Shown piece after piece: positions 9,423-17,503 of a stretch of DNA of 41,948 nucleotides. Each line of letters starts with the position of its first letter. Position 1 is the first letter of the stretch. A model generated the notes under the pieces. That model ran no database searches and was not told the origin of the DNA. It saw nothing but the letters and a program-made list of their open reading frames with translations. The DNA is from an uncultured Flavobacteriales bacterium. GTDB lineage: Bacteria; Bacteroidota; Bacteroidia; Flavobacteriales_D; CAJJDF01. Position numbers and translations under genes: made by a program. The stretch covers positions 1 to 41,948 of the forward strand of contig CAJJDF010000025.1 in NCBI GenBank assembly GCA_905182785.1, in the 5' to 3' direction.

Positions 9423-9535
9423 TCATATCTAATTACAAAAAGAAATTATCTGGAAAAAATTCTACTTTTAAATTTTTACTGCTTACAACTCTCTTTTATT
9501 TCGTAAAAGTTTGTTTATATGCAAAATAACACCAA

Positions 9536-10780
9536 ATGACACAATATAATTTCTTAAGAATATCTTCTTTAATATTTTTGGGTTTCTTAGTTTCTAAAAC
9601 TCTAAAGGCTCAAGCAGATAAAACGGATTTGCAATTGAACACAATTACAACTGCAGTTCCATTTCTATTAATTTCTCCAGACTCCAGAGCAAGTGCAATG
9701 GGAGATATGGGAGTTGCAACTGATCCAGATATTAATTCTCAACATTGGAACGCTTCTAAATATGTTTTTTCTGAAGACGAAGGGGGAGTAGCCTTTTCTT
9801 ATTCGCCTTGGTTAAGGAGTTTAGGAATTAATGACATTAATCTAGTTTACCTTGCAGGATACAAAAAACTGGATAAAAATTCAGCAATCTCTGCAAGTAT
9901 GAGGTATTTTTCTTTAGGGAGCATTACTTTCACTGACATAACGGGAAATACAATTAAACAATCCAACCCTAAGGAATTTGCTTTTGATTTAGCTTACTCT
10001 ATGAAACTATCAAAGAATTTATCAGGTTCTATTACAGCAAGATTTATAAATTCAAATTTAACTGATGGCTTGACAGTAAATGGAGTAGACACAAAGCCAG
10101 GAAGAGCAGTTGCTATAGATTTAGGTGCTTTTTATAAAACTAAAAAGTTTAAATTGGGAGATTATAAATCCACTGTAAATATTGGAATGAATATCTCTAA
10201 TATTGGTAATAAAGTGTCTTACACGAATACAAGTACTAGAGACTTTTTACCTTCAAACTTAAGACTTGGTTCAGTACTTAATATGGAAATTGATGATTAT
10301 AATCAATTCTCTGTTGGAGTAGATTTAAATAAATTATTAGTGCCAACACCACCAGCTTATTCTAGAACAAATTCTAATGAAATTGTTGCAGGAAATACAA
10401 ACTCAGACATGAGTCCAGCACAAGGTATTTTTGGTTCGTTTAATGATGCACCAGGTAATGTTTTGTATAACGATAATGATGAATTTATTGGAGTAGAAGA
10501 TGGAAGTGTTTTAAAGGAAGAGTTAAGAGAAGTAAATATTTCTTTAGGCGCAGAATACTTGTATAATAAAATATTTGCTGTGAGAGCAGGGTATTTTCAC
10601 GAAAACTACTCCAAAGGAAATAGAAGATATGTAACAATGGGTGTAGGACTAAAATACAGTAAATTTGAGTTAGATTTTTCTTATTTAGTAACAGTTACAA
10701 ATCAAAATCCATTGGCAAACACAATTCGTTTTTCACTTGCATTTAACTTAGGAAATTCCTCAGGTAACGCAGCTCAATAA
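9536..10780 (+). CDS. porV: Type IX secretion outer-membrane protein PorV (LptO)
   Basis: The 414-residue protein has a signal peptide (about residues 1-25, ending LKAQA) and then a FadL-like beta barrel. Family features include PDSRASAMGDMGVATDPDINSQHWN and the closing strands GVGLKYSKFELDFSYL. PorV is an outer-membrane shuttle: it binds cargo C-terminal domains as they leave the Sov translocon and delivers them to PorU. It lies 140 bases after porU, a pairing I recall from other Flavobacteriia. ispF starts 6 bases after the porV stop and may be cotranscribed. Confidence 0.94.
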   Translation: MTQYNFLRISSLIFLGFLVSKTLKAQADKTDLQLNTITTAVPFLLISPDSRASAMGDMGVATDPDINSQHWNASKYVFSEDEGGVAFSYSPWLRSLGINDINLVYLAGYKKLDKNSAISASMRYFSLGSITFTDITGNTIKQSNPKEFAFDLAYSMKLSKNLSGSITARFINSNLTDGLTVNGVDTKPGRAVAIDLGAFYKTKKFKLGDYKSTVNIGMNISNIGNKVSYTNTSTRDFLPSNLRLGSVLNMEIDDYNQFSVGVDLNKLLVPTPPAYSRTNSNEIVAGNTNSDMSPAQGIFGSFNDAPGNVLYNDNDEFIGVEDGSVLKEELREVNISLGAEYLYNKIFAVRAGYFHENYSKGNRRYVTMGVGLKYSKFELDFSYLVTVTNQNPLANTIRFSLAFNLGNSSGNAAQ

Positions 10781-10786
10781 TTTTAT

Positions 10787-11263
10787 ATGAACATTCGTAC
10801 AGGAATAGGATTTGATGTACACCAACTAGTCGAAGGCGAAGAGTTTTGGTTAGGTGGAATCTTGTTAGATTATCACAAAGGAGGGTTAGGACATTCGGAT
10901 GCAGATGTATTGCTGCATGCAATCTGTGATGCTTTGCTTGGCGCAGCCAATTTGGGCGATATAGGAAAACATTTTCCAGATACTTCTGCGGATTATAAAG
11001 GAATTGACAGCAAAATTTTATTAAAAAGAGTAAGTGAATTAATTTCAGAGAAAGACTATAAAATCTCTAATATTGATTCTACAATCTGTCTTCAAAAACC
11101 AAAACTAGCTCCCCATTTAGATACTATGAAGGGTGTAATTGCCAAAGTTTTGGGATTAGCCATTGATCAAGTTTCTATAAAAGCAACAACAACCGAAAAA
11201 CTTGGTTTTGTTGGAAGAGAAGAAGGAATAAGTGCGTATAGTTCGGTACTTATTTTTAAATAA
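10787..11263 (+). CDS. ispF: 2-C-methyl-D-erythritol 2,4-cyclodiphosphate synthase
   Basis: The 158-residue protein is full length for IspF. Zn ligands are visible as Asp10 and His12 (GIGFDVHQL) and His44 (GHSDADVLLHAICDAL). DIGKHFPDTS and the C-terminal ATTTEKLGFVGREEGI are also family signatures. It cyclises CDP-methylerythritol 2-phosphate to MEcPP with loss of CMP in the non-mevalonate isoprenoid pathway, as a cytosolic trimer. It starts 6 bases after porV and is followed by a likely promoter for the next gene. Confidence 0.97.
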   Translation: MNIRTGIGFDVHQLVEGEEFWLGGILLDYHKGGLGHSDADVLLHAICDALLGAANLGDIGKHFPDTSADYKGIDSKILLKRVSELISEKDYKISNIDSTICLQKPKLAPHLDTMKGVIAKVLGLAIDQVSIKATTTEKLGFVGREEGISAYSSVLIFK

Positions 11264-11330
11264 TTCAATTTACATAGTAATTTTAAGAACAGTTTAAAAA
11301 GGGAATCTTTTTTAGATACTATTTTTTTGT

Positions 11331-11338
11331 TAAATTTG
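11331..11338 (+). promoter_or_regulatory. Candidate -7 promoter box (TAAATTTG) for the aldolase gene
   Basis: TAAATTTG matches the Bacteroidota TAnnTTTG consensus exactly and lies 51 bases before the ATG at 11390 in a T-rich intergenic stretch. A TTTAG about 18 bases upstream is a poor match to the -33 TTTG element. This fits a separate transcription start for the fbaB gene after ispF. Confidence 0.5.
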
Positions 11339-11389
11339 CATTCTTGTTTTTTTTAAGACAGGAAATAAAAATTTAAAACTAAAATTTAG

Positions 11390-12451
11390 ATGGCATTAAA
11401 CATTGAAGAATTATTAGGAGATAATAGCAAGATGTTATTGGACCACACCTGCACAACTATTGACAAAGGGATGTTGACTTTACCAAATCCAAACTTTGTA
11501 TCAGAAGCCTTTACAATGACAAATAGAAGTCCACAAGTAATGAGAAACCTTGAGGCAATATACAGTCATGGAAGGTTAGGAGGAACAGGATATGTTTCTA
11601 TTTTACCAGTAGATCAAGGGATTGAGCACTCTGCAGGAGCATCATTTGCACCAAACCCAATTTATTTTGATCCAGAAAACATTGTGAAATTAGCAGTAGA
11701 AGGAGGTTGTAATGCAGTAGCATCTACTTTTGGAGTATTGGCATCTTGTTCAAGGCAATATGCTCATAAAATACCTTTTATTGTAAAATTAAACCACAAT
11801 GAGATGTTGACTTACCCAGAAACATTTACTCAGATATCTTTTGGATCTGTTGAAGAAGCATGGAATCTTGGAGCAGCAGCTGTGGGAGCAACAATCTATT
11901 TTGGATCTGAAGATAGTAACAGACAAATAATTGAAGTAGCACAAGCATTTGAAAGAGCTCACGAATTAGGAATGGCAACAATTCTATGGTGTTATTTGAG
12001 AAATCCAGGGTTCAAGAAAAACGGAGTAGATTACCATACTGCAACTGATATTACTGCGCAAGCAAATCACTTAGGAGTAACAATTCAAGCAGATATTATT
12101 AAGCAAAAACTACCTACAAATAATGGAGGATATACTGCGGTTGATTTTGGAAAAACTCACGATAAAGTTTATTCTGAATTAAATACGGATAACCCAATTG
12201 ATTTGTGTCGTTACCAAGCAGCAAATTGCTACATGGGTAAAATAGGATTGATAAACTCAGGTGGAGCTTCTACAGGAAGTAAATCTTCTGATATGAGTGA
12301 AGCAATTACAACTGCTGTTATCAATAAAAGAGCTGGAGGTCATGGATTAATTTCTGGAAGAAAAGCATTCCAAAAAGAAATGAGCGAAGGAGTAAAATTA
12401 TTAAATTCCATTCAAGATGTGTATCTTGATGACTCTATTACAATAGCATAA
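11390..12451 (+). CDS. fbaB: Class I fructose-bisphosphate aldolase (DhnA/FbaB type)
   Basis: The 353-residue protein closely follows the E. coli FbaB type: [21 protein letters not shown] near residues 70-90, then [14 protein letters not shown]-like sequence, [15 protein letters not shown] carrying the probable Schiff-base lysine, [16 protein letters not shown] and [11 protein letters not shown]. It reversibly cleaves fructose 1,6-bisphosphate into dihydroxyacetone phosphate and glyceraldehyde 3-phosphate in glycolysis and gluconeogenesis through a lysine imine, without metal. Its own promoter-like box lies upstream and a 12-bp hairpin follows, before accD. Confidence 0.94.
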   Translation: MALNIEELLGDNSKMLLDHTCTTIDKGMLTLPNPNFVSEAFTMTNRSPQVMRNLEAIYSHGRLGGTGYVSILPVDQGIEHSAGASFAPNPIYFDPENIVKLAVEGGCNAVASTFGVLASCSRQYAHKIPFIVKLNHNEMLTYPETFTQISFGSVEEAWNLGAAAVGATIYFGSEDSNRQIIEVAQAFERAHELGMATILWCYLRNPGFKKNGVDYHTATDITAQANHLGVTIQADIIKQKLPTNNGGYTAVDFGKTHDKVYSELNTDNPIDLCRYQAANCYMGKIGLINSGGASTGSKSSDMSEAITTAVINKRAGGHGLISGRKAFQKEMSEGVKLLNSIQDVYLDDSITIA

Positions 12452-12467
12452 TAGCTATAAAAAAACT

Positions 12468-12498
12468 AATACTGAATAAACAATTGTTATTCAGTATT
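12468..12498 (+). terminator. 12-bp perfect hairpin between fbaB and accD
   Basis: AATACTGAATAA (12468-12479) pairs perfectly with 12487-12498 across a 7-base loop that itself contains the palindrome CAATTG. It begins 17 bases after the aldolase stop and ends 17 bases before the accD ATG. The T-run after it is short, so it may be a weak terminator, an attenuator or an RNA-stability element. Confidence 0.5.
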
Positions 12499-12515
12499 TA
12501 AAAAGACATATAACT

Positions 12516-13352
12516 ATGGGATGGTTTTCTAGAAAAGATAAAAATATTAGTACTCCAACAGACCAGAAGAAAGATACTCCTGATGGTTTTTGGCATAAAA
12601 CTCCAAGTGGAAAAATTGTCGACAGAGATGATTTGGATGGAAATAGTTGGGTGGCTGAGGAAGATTCTTATCATTTTAAGATTGGTTCAAAAAGATATTT
12701 TTCAATCCTTTTTGATGATAATAAGTTCACAGAATTGGATAAGGATTTGGAATCAAAAGATCCTTTGAAATTTACAGATACTAAGTCATATGAGAATCGA
12801 TTAGTAGCTTCACAAAAAAAATCTGGACTTAAAGATGCTGTAAGAACAGCTTACGGAAAGACTTCGGGAGAACCAATAGTGATTGCTTGCATGGATTTCG
12901 CATTTATTGGAGGTTCTATGGGATCTGTGGTAGGAGAGAAGATTGCAAGAGCGATTGATTATGCTATTAAGAAAAATTGTCCTTTTATGATGATTTCAAA
13001 ATCGGGAGGAGCAAGAATGATGGAAGCAGGTTTTTCTTTGATGCAAATGGCAAAAACATCTGCAAAATTGACTTTATTGGCTAAAGCTAAATTACCTTAT
13101 ATCTCTTTATTAACTGATCCTACTACAGGAGGAGTTACGGCTTCGTTTGCAATGCTAGGAGATGTAAATATTGCAGAGCCTGGAGCATTAATTGCATTTG
13201 CAGGACCGAGAGTTGTAAAAGAAACAATTGGAAAAGATTTGCCAGAAGGTTTTCAAACTTCGGAGTTTTTACTGGAACATGGTTTCTTAGATTTCATTGT
13301 CGACAGAAGACAATTGAAAGAGAAACTAGCACTGCTAGTAAAAGTATTTTAA
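12516..13352 (+). CDS. accD: Acetyl-CoA carboxylase carboxyltransferase subunit beta
   Basis: The 278-residue product is the beta half of the carboxyltransferase that moves CO2 from biotin-carboxyl carrier protein to acetyl-CoA, forming malonyl-CoA for fatty-acid synthesis. Core motifs are [44 protein letters not shown] and the oxyanion-type [12 protein letters not shown], followed by [18 protein letters not shown]. The N-terminal region that normally holds a four-cysteine Zn ribbon (in the family W-x-K-C-x-x-C ... C-P-x-C) reads [11 protein letters not shown] and [10 protein letters not shown], with no cysteine before residue 110. The ribbon fold may persist without metal. accA is not nearby. 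Confidence 0.95.
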   Translation: MGWFSRKDKNISTPTDQKKDTPDGFWHKTPSGKIVDRDDLDGNSWVAEEDSYHFKIGSKRYFSILFDDNKFTELDKDLESKDPLKFTDTKSYENRLVASQKKSGLKDAVRTAYGKTSGEPIVIACMDFAFIGGSMGSVVGEKIARAIDYAIKKNCPFMMISKSGGARMMEAGFSLMQMAKTSAKLTLLAKAKLPYISLLTDPTTGGVTASFAMLGDVNIAEPGALIAFAGPRVVKETIGKDLPEGFQTSEFLLEHGFLDFIVDRRQLKEKLALLVKVF

Positions 13353-13360
13353 ATAAAAAA

Positions 13361-13387
13361 AGCGATTCAATGGAATCGCTTTTTTTA
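13361..13387. terminator. Bidirectional rho-independent terminator (accD / TPR gene)
   Basis: AGCGATTC (13361-13368) pairs with GAATCGCT (13373-13380) across a 4-base loop. The stem is flanked by a run of seven A on the left and seven T on the right. It sits between the convergent accD and the minus-strand TPR protein gene and should terminate both. Confidence 0.88.
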
Positions 13388-13404
13388 TGTCTTATAATTT
13401 CTTG

Positions 13405-14070
13405 CTACCTTCTGTTATGGATGTGTTTCTCCATTTGTGCCAACTGTGATTTTATTTCTGGGTTGGTTGGGTTACACGCTTTAGCTTTTTTAAACAAATT
13501 GGTAGCCTGAGCAAATCTTCTTGATTGTAACTCTATTCCACACAATTGAAGGTAAGCTGTTGCTTTGCTGTCTTTGTCAGCCAATCCTTTGTCTAGAGCT
13601 ATTCTAAGGTTTTTCTTAGCTTCATTCTTTTTGCCATTTTGCATGGCAATCATTCCCAATTGCAAATAAGAACTTCCTTCGCTTCCTGCACCAAGGACTT
13701 TACTTTTGCTTTTTATACTCTTGTTCATTAGCTTTTCAGCCCCTTCAAAATCTTTGTTTGCCATTGCCATGTTAGATTGTAACATGTAAAAACCTTGTCT
13801 GATTGGTTTGAATAACAACCTTGGAAAAATAACTGTTTTAATATATTTTTGAGCGGACTCCATATCGCCAGCTTGTATTGCTTCTTGAATAAAGCGGATA
13901 GGGCCAAAAAATATGTGAGAACCTACTGCGATAATCATTAAAATAAGTGAGAACCACCACAAGCCATCTAGCTTGGTAAAGCTAAGAGCGATTGTAGAAA
14001 GGATAAGTACGATTCCTATATAGAATCTAAATTCTAATAGTTTTTTATAAATGGTCATCAATATCATCAT
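13405..14070 (-). CDS. Membrane protein with tetratricopeptide repeats
   Basis: The 221-residue protein has two predicted membrane helices near the N-terminus (roughly residues 15-33 and 38-57, the latter containing WWFSLILMIIAVGSHIFFG). A soluble region with TPR-like helical pairs follows, for example SSYLQLGMIAMQNGKKNEAKKNLRIALDKG and QSRRFAQATNLFKKAKACNPTNPEI. Such a layout suggests a scaffold anchored in the inner membrane. The function is unknown. Three ATGs (codons 1, 2 and 5) are possible starts; the first is shown. It appears to have its own promoter (TAAATTTG at 14099-14106) and shares a terminator with accD. Confidence 0.8.
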   Translation of the reverse strand: MMILMTIYKKLLEFRFYIGIVLILSTIALSFTKLDGLWWFSLILMIIAVGSHIFFGPIRFIQEAIQAGDMESAQKYIKTVIFPRLLFKPIRQGFYMLQSNMAMANKDFEGAEKLMNKSIKSKSKVLGAGSEGSSYLQLGMIAMQNGKKNEAKKNLRIALDKGLADKDSKATAYLQLCGIELQSRRFAQATNLFKKAKACNPTNPEIKSQLAQMEKHIHNRR

Positions 14071-14098
14071 AAGGCAATTTTTTTGTCTGTTTAAGGTG

Positions 14099-14125
14099 CA
14101 AATTTAATGAAAATTTGTACCACAA
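14099..14125 (-). promoter_or_regulatory. Promoter for the TPR membrane protein (TTG-N16-TAAATTTG)
   Basis: On the minus strand an exact TAnnTTTG box (TAAATTTG, 14099-14106) is preceded by TTG (14123-14125) at a 16-base spacing, close to the published Bacteroidota -33/-7 arrangement. The gene start follows 28 bases after the box, giving a leader of about 20 bases. Confidence 0.55.
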
Positions 14126-14155
14126 TAAATTAAATTTTAGAATATAAACAAACCC

Positions 14156-15238
14156 TTACTTCACTTGATAAGAATAATATCCCCCTTTATTTTTAATTTT
14201 TCTGTAGATGGCTTGTGCTTCTTTTAGTTTATCGCTATTTTCTAAGCTATTTGCTTTGAACCATTGGGCGTCTTCAAAGAAAAAATCAAAGCCATTTATC
14301 ATAGCTTTATCAAAATAAGGAATAGCTTCTTCGTATTTTTTTTGATAGAATAAAGCATACCCAATATAAAATTCAGCATTGGCATCTTTGGGGAAATGAG
14401 TTAATATGATTTTAAAATTTTCAATAGCTTGAGCATAGTTATGCTCTTTCATTTGAAAAAGGCTGTTTTTCAATTGTTCTTTATAAGTGATTACCCTCTC
14501 TATTATCCCATTTCCTATGTCTATTCCGTTTTCATCTTTATTAGGTTTACTTGCGTCAATTCCACTTAGTTCCCTTTTTACAGGAATGGTGTTGGTGTAA
14601 ATAACAGAGTAATCTATAGCTAGAAAGTCATAATATAACAAGGCCTTTGTCTTAGCCTTATAGGCTGTATAATCGGTTTTTTGTTTAATCTCTATCGGGT
14701 TCAATTCCATTTTTGGAATCTCAAAAAAATCTCTTTTTGGGATTGTCTCTTCTTCGGTTTTAGGTGATTCAGCTTTTTCTTTTTTCTTTTTTATTCTGGT
14801 AACAGGAACTACAATTTCTTTTTCAGTTATTTCTGGTTTTATTATTTCAATAATCTCTTCTTGTTTTTCTTCCTCTTCTTGAGGAATAACTTGTGCAATT
14901 GTTGTGTTTTCTATTTCTAGTTTTGGCGAATTGAATATAATTACTACCACCAAAGAAAGGATAGCTAATACACTAAGAGGAATCCATACTTTTGATACTT
15001 TATTCGTTTTGAATGCAGGAATGTTCCCAATAGCTTTAGGGAATTCATCAAAACCTTCTGTGGCACCTGCCAAAAACTCATCTTTAGCCTTCAGGCTTTC
15101 AAAGTCTTGCAGTTCTTTGCCAGAAAGCTTGCCTTGGTAATAGCTTTTAATAAGCTCTCCCAAGTTTTTGCTATCTATGTTGGAATTTGTTTTCATTGTA
15201 TTTCCGTTATTCATAATTAAATGCCCATTATGGGCCAT
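14156..15238 (-). CDS. Anti-sigma-like single-pass membrane protein with C-terminal TPRs
   Basis: The 360-residue protein has a cytoplasmic N-terminus with a LGELIKSYYQGKLSGKELQDFESL helical segment and the GATEGFDEF sequence, one membrane helix at about residues 84-103, a Glu/Lys/Pro-rich linker (about 108-165) and a TPR-like C-terminus (NSLFQMKEHNYAQAIENFK, EFYIGYALFYQKKYEEAIPYFDKA). This layout, with the gene 24 bases after an ECF sigma gene, fits a membrane anti-sigma factor or co-regulator of Bacteroidota. It lacks the HCC Zn motif of classic anti-sigmas, so the assignment rests on context. Codons 9 and 15 are alternative ATG starts. A small stem (15223-15227 with 15231-15235) covers the first ATG. 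Confidence 0.7.
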   Translation of the reverse strand: MAHNGHLIMNNGNTMKTNSNIDSKNLGELIKSYYQGKLSGKELQDFESLKAKDEFLAGATEGFDEFPKAIGNIPAFKTNKVSKVWIPLSVLAILSLVVVIIFNSPKLEIENTTIAQVIPQEEEEKQEEIIEIIKPEITEKEIVVPVTRIKKKKEKAESPKTEEETIPKRDFFEIPKMELNPIEIKQKTDYTAYKAKTKALLYYDFLAIDYSVIYTNTIPVKRELSGIDASKPNKDENGIDIGNGIIERVITYKEQLKNSLFQMKEHNYAQAIENFKIILTHFPKDANAEFYIGYALFYQKKYEEAIPYFDKAMINGFDFFFEDAQWFKANSLENSDKLKEAQAIYRKIKNKGGYYSYQVK

Positions 15239-15262
15239 CTTTTTTTGTTTAGTGAAATCAGT

Positions 15263-15820
15263 TTAACCATTAAGATTTAGCTCAAGGTTTCTTTTTCCAT
15301 TTTGTATGCTACTTTTTACTTCCTTTAAGTTCAAGCCAGTTTCCTCAGCAATTTGACTGTAACTTTTGTTTTGGAGGTAAAATAATTCAATACAAACTCT
15401 TTGGTTTTCTTTTAGTTTGGGGATAAATTCCTCAAGTTTTGTAAGTAACAATTCTTTTTCTTTGTGTTTTTCGGCTTCATCCTCTTCTTGTTCTAGAGGT
15501 TCTGAATCGATAGGGGTTTTGTATATTTTTTTAGTCTTTCGCAATTCCATCAGACATTGGTTTTTTGTAATTTGATACAACCAAGGTTTAAAATTTCGCA
15601 CTTCGTTTTTATTTAGTTCAGAGATGAGTTTTTCAAAAACTTGCATTAAACTATCTTGCGCATCAGCAATATTTTTGAGGTATTTCAAGCTTACACCCAT
15701 CACTAAAGGAGAATAGCGAACATAAAGTTCTCCAATATATTTTTGGTCGGTAGACTCTTTGTAAAGGAGAACAATATTTTCATCCGTAAGGGATTTTATA
15801 TGTTTTCGAGTTATTCTCAA
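15263..15820 (-). CDS. ECF-type RNA polymerase sigma factor
   Basis: The 185-residue protein has sigma-70 region 2 (LYVRYSPLVMGVSLKYLKN then AQDSLMQVFEKL, and FKPWLYQITKNQCL) and region 4 (LKENQRVCIELFYLQNKSYSQIAEETGLNLKEVKSSIQNGKRNL), joined by an acidic linker. The length is typical for ECF sigmas. The only start that fits is TTG at 15818-15820, since an in-frame stop lies three codons upstream and the next ATG is inside region 2. It lies 27 bases after a stand-alone TonB-plug protein and 24 bases before an anti-sigma-like gene, all on one strand, so a regulatory operon is likely. It probably directs transcription in response to an envelope signal; the target genes are unknown. Confidence 0.88.
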   Translation of the reverse strand: MRITRKHIKSLTDENIVLLYKESTDQKYIGELYVRYSPLVMGVSLKYLKNIADAQDSLMQVFEKLISELNKNEVRNFKPWLYQITKNQCLMELRKTKKIYKTPIDSEPLEQEEDEAEKHKEKELLLTKLEEFIPKLKENQRVCIELFYLQNKSYSQIAEETGLNLKEVKSSIQNGKRNLELNLNG

Positions 15821-15847
15821 GTTTTTTTATTTGGTTTAAAGTTAAGC

Positions 15848-16579
15848 TTATTCGTAAGTAATTCCCATTTCTGCTACTTTTTGGTTGTAGAGGTCAAAGA
15901 AGTTTTTTGTTTCAATTTCAATCACACCACCAGAAGTATCTCCATATTTTGCAGGAAGGCCTCCTATATAGGCTGAATAAGATTTGATAGCAGCAGCAGG
16001 GTAAGAAGGTACAGATCCTGTTATTTTCATTCCATCAAGGTATGTAATAACTCCATTGCTACGAGAGCCTCTAAAATATATTTCTCCAGTTCCCTCATTA
16101 AAAGTAAAAGCACCTTCACCTACAACTTGTAATAACTGTCCAGTATTTCTTAATACCGCCATTTCTTTCAGTTTTTCTGCTCCAATCCTTGGTTTATTAA
16201 CTTCATATGGGTTAAGAACCATTGTATTTGAATAAATTTTAACTTCTTTCATGAGTCCTATAGAAAGAAAAACAGTATCTCTCAATGCTATTTGACCCGC
16301 TTTAACTTCAATTGGTAGCTTTGTACTCTCTTTTCCAATATATGAAACAGTTAATGTGTATATTCCTGGCTGTAAAGGTTTAATGGTGAATTTTCCGCTA
16401 AAATCGGATAAATCTCCAATTGTATTCCCTGCATATGAAATACTTGCTGTTGCAGAAAATAAGGGTTCATTTTCATCATAATCCCAAATTAGTCCTTTTA
16501 TCTCGCCTGTTCCTTGACTCATTCCTGAGAATCCTAAACTAAGAAGTAATCCTAATAATAGAGTTGTAATTGTTTTCAT
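15848..16579 (-). CDS. Secreted carboxypeptidase-regulatory-like plus TonB-plug protein without a barrel
   Basis: The 243-residue protein has a signal peptide (about residues 1-21), a CarboxypepD_reg-like beta-sandwich (about 26-110: DFSGKFTIKPLQPGIYTLTVSYIG) and a TonB-receptor plug-like domain (about 120-235: LRNTGQLLQVVGEGAF, IYFRGSRSNGVITYLDGMKITGS, IGGLPAKYGDTSGGVIEIETK). It ends cleanly at a stop where the roughly 600-residue outer-membrane barrel of a SusC/TonB receptor would begin. The following sequence is the sigma gene, so no barrel remnant exists downstream. It is probably periplasmic or surface-associated. It leads the likely operon with the sigma and anti-sigma-like genes. It could be a sensor domain or a surviving piece of a receptor. 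Confidence 0.82.
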   Translation of the reverse strand: MKTITTLLLGLLLSLGFSGMSQGTGEIKGLIWDYDENEPLFSATASISYAGNTIGDLSDFSGKFTIKPLQPGIYTLTVSYIGKESTKLPIEVKAGQIALRDTVFLSIGLMKEVKIYSNTMVLNPYEVNKPRIGAEKLKEMAVLRNTGQLLQVVGEGAFTFNEGTGEIYFRGSRSNGVITYLDGMKITGSVPSYPAAAIKSYSAYIGGLPAKYGDTSGGVIEIETKNFFDLYNQKVAEMGITYE

Positions 16580-16725
16580 CTTGTGTTGTATTTATAAAAT
16601 TAATAATTGTTTTACCGGTCTTTGGTAATAAGATGCAAACGGGTTATTAATTCCATAAAAATAATTAGATTTCTTTTTATTACTTCCCTTTTAGAATGTC
16701 ATTTTTTATGAATGGGAAAGCCTTA

Positions 16726-17487
16726 TCAATCCAAAAAACCTTGAATCAACTCAACTAATTCTTGAGGTTTTTCAGCATGAACCCAATGTCCTGCTCCTTC
16801 AATAGTTTCAATTTCTGAATTTGGAAATAAAGCCTCTATTCTATCAAAATCAGAATCCAAGATATAGCCAGATTCTCCTCCTCTTATAAATAAAGTGGGA
16901 GTTGGAATGGGAAAAGGTATAGGTGTAATATCGATTATTTCTTCAATTTCTTCGGACAATAAATCTAGATTCATTTTCCATGAATAGCCTCCTTCTTTTT
17001 CTCTGTTTAAATTTTTCAATAGAAATAATCTTGTTCCATCTACTGCAATTTTTTCTTTCATTACTTCATCCGCTTCTCTTCTCGATTTTATTTTGGTTAA
17101 ATCCAAAGAATAAAGCGCATCAATAATTTCTTGGTGGTGTGGAGCGTATTTTTTTGGAGCAATGTCAACTACAATTAGCTTTTCTAAATACTGTGGATAT
17201 TCTGCTGCAAACGTCATAGTAGTTTTTCCTCCCATGGAATGACCAATGAGTGAAACTGTTTCAAGTTTTTCATCTTCAATCAGCTCAGCTACGTCATTTA
17301 CCATATCCAAATAAGAGAATGTATCACTGTGAGGAGATTTCCCATGATTTCTTAAATCGACCAAATAAACAGTGTATTTCTCGGCTAGTACCTTTCCTAA
17401 AGTCTGCCAATTGTCCAAAGATCCAAATAATCCATGAAGAATAATTAACGGCTTCCCTTCTCCAAATTTTTTAAAATTGAGTTTCAT
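16726..17487 (-). CDS. Alpha/beta-fold hydrolase (YbfF-like esterase)
   Basis: The 253-residue protein is a complete alpha/beta hydrolase. The oxyanion-hole region is LHGLFGSLDNW, the nucleophile elbow is GHSMGGKTT (Ser84), the VDLRNHGKS loop is typical of the family, and the catalytic His is His234 in GAGHWVHAEKP. It most resembles the short-chain esterase group that includes E. coli YbfF. The natural substrate cannot be read from sequence. It starts 16 bases after the ABC exporter stop on the same strand and is probably cotranscribed with it. Confidence 0.85.
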   Translation of the reverse strand: MKLNFKKFGEGKPLIILHGLFGSLDNWQTLGKVLAEKYTVYLVDLRNHGKSPHSDTFSYLDMVNDVAELIEDEKLETVSLIGHSMGGKTTMTFAAEYPQYLEKLIVVDIAPKKYAPHHQEIIDALYSLDLTKIKSRREADEVMKEKIAVDGTRLFLLKNLNREKEGGYSWKMNLDLLSEEIEEIIDITPIPFPIPTPTLFIRGGESGYILDSDFDRIEALFPNSEIETIEGAGHWVHAEKPQELVELIQGFLD

Positions 17488-17503
17488 TTAAATTCTGATA
17501 AGA

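Noticed and set aside
16580-16725. Promoter search upstream of the plug/sigma operon
   Set aside because: A GTTTGCA is present but without a matching -7 box at proper spacing; an ECF-type promoter may exist but is not recognisable without the regulon.
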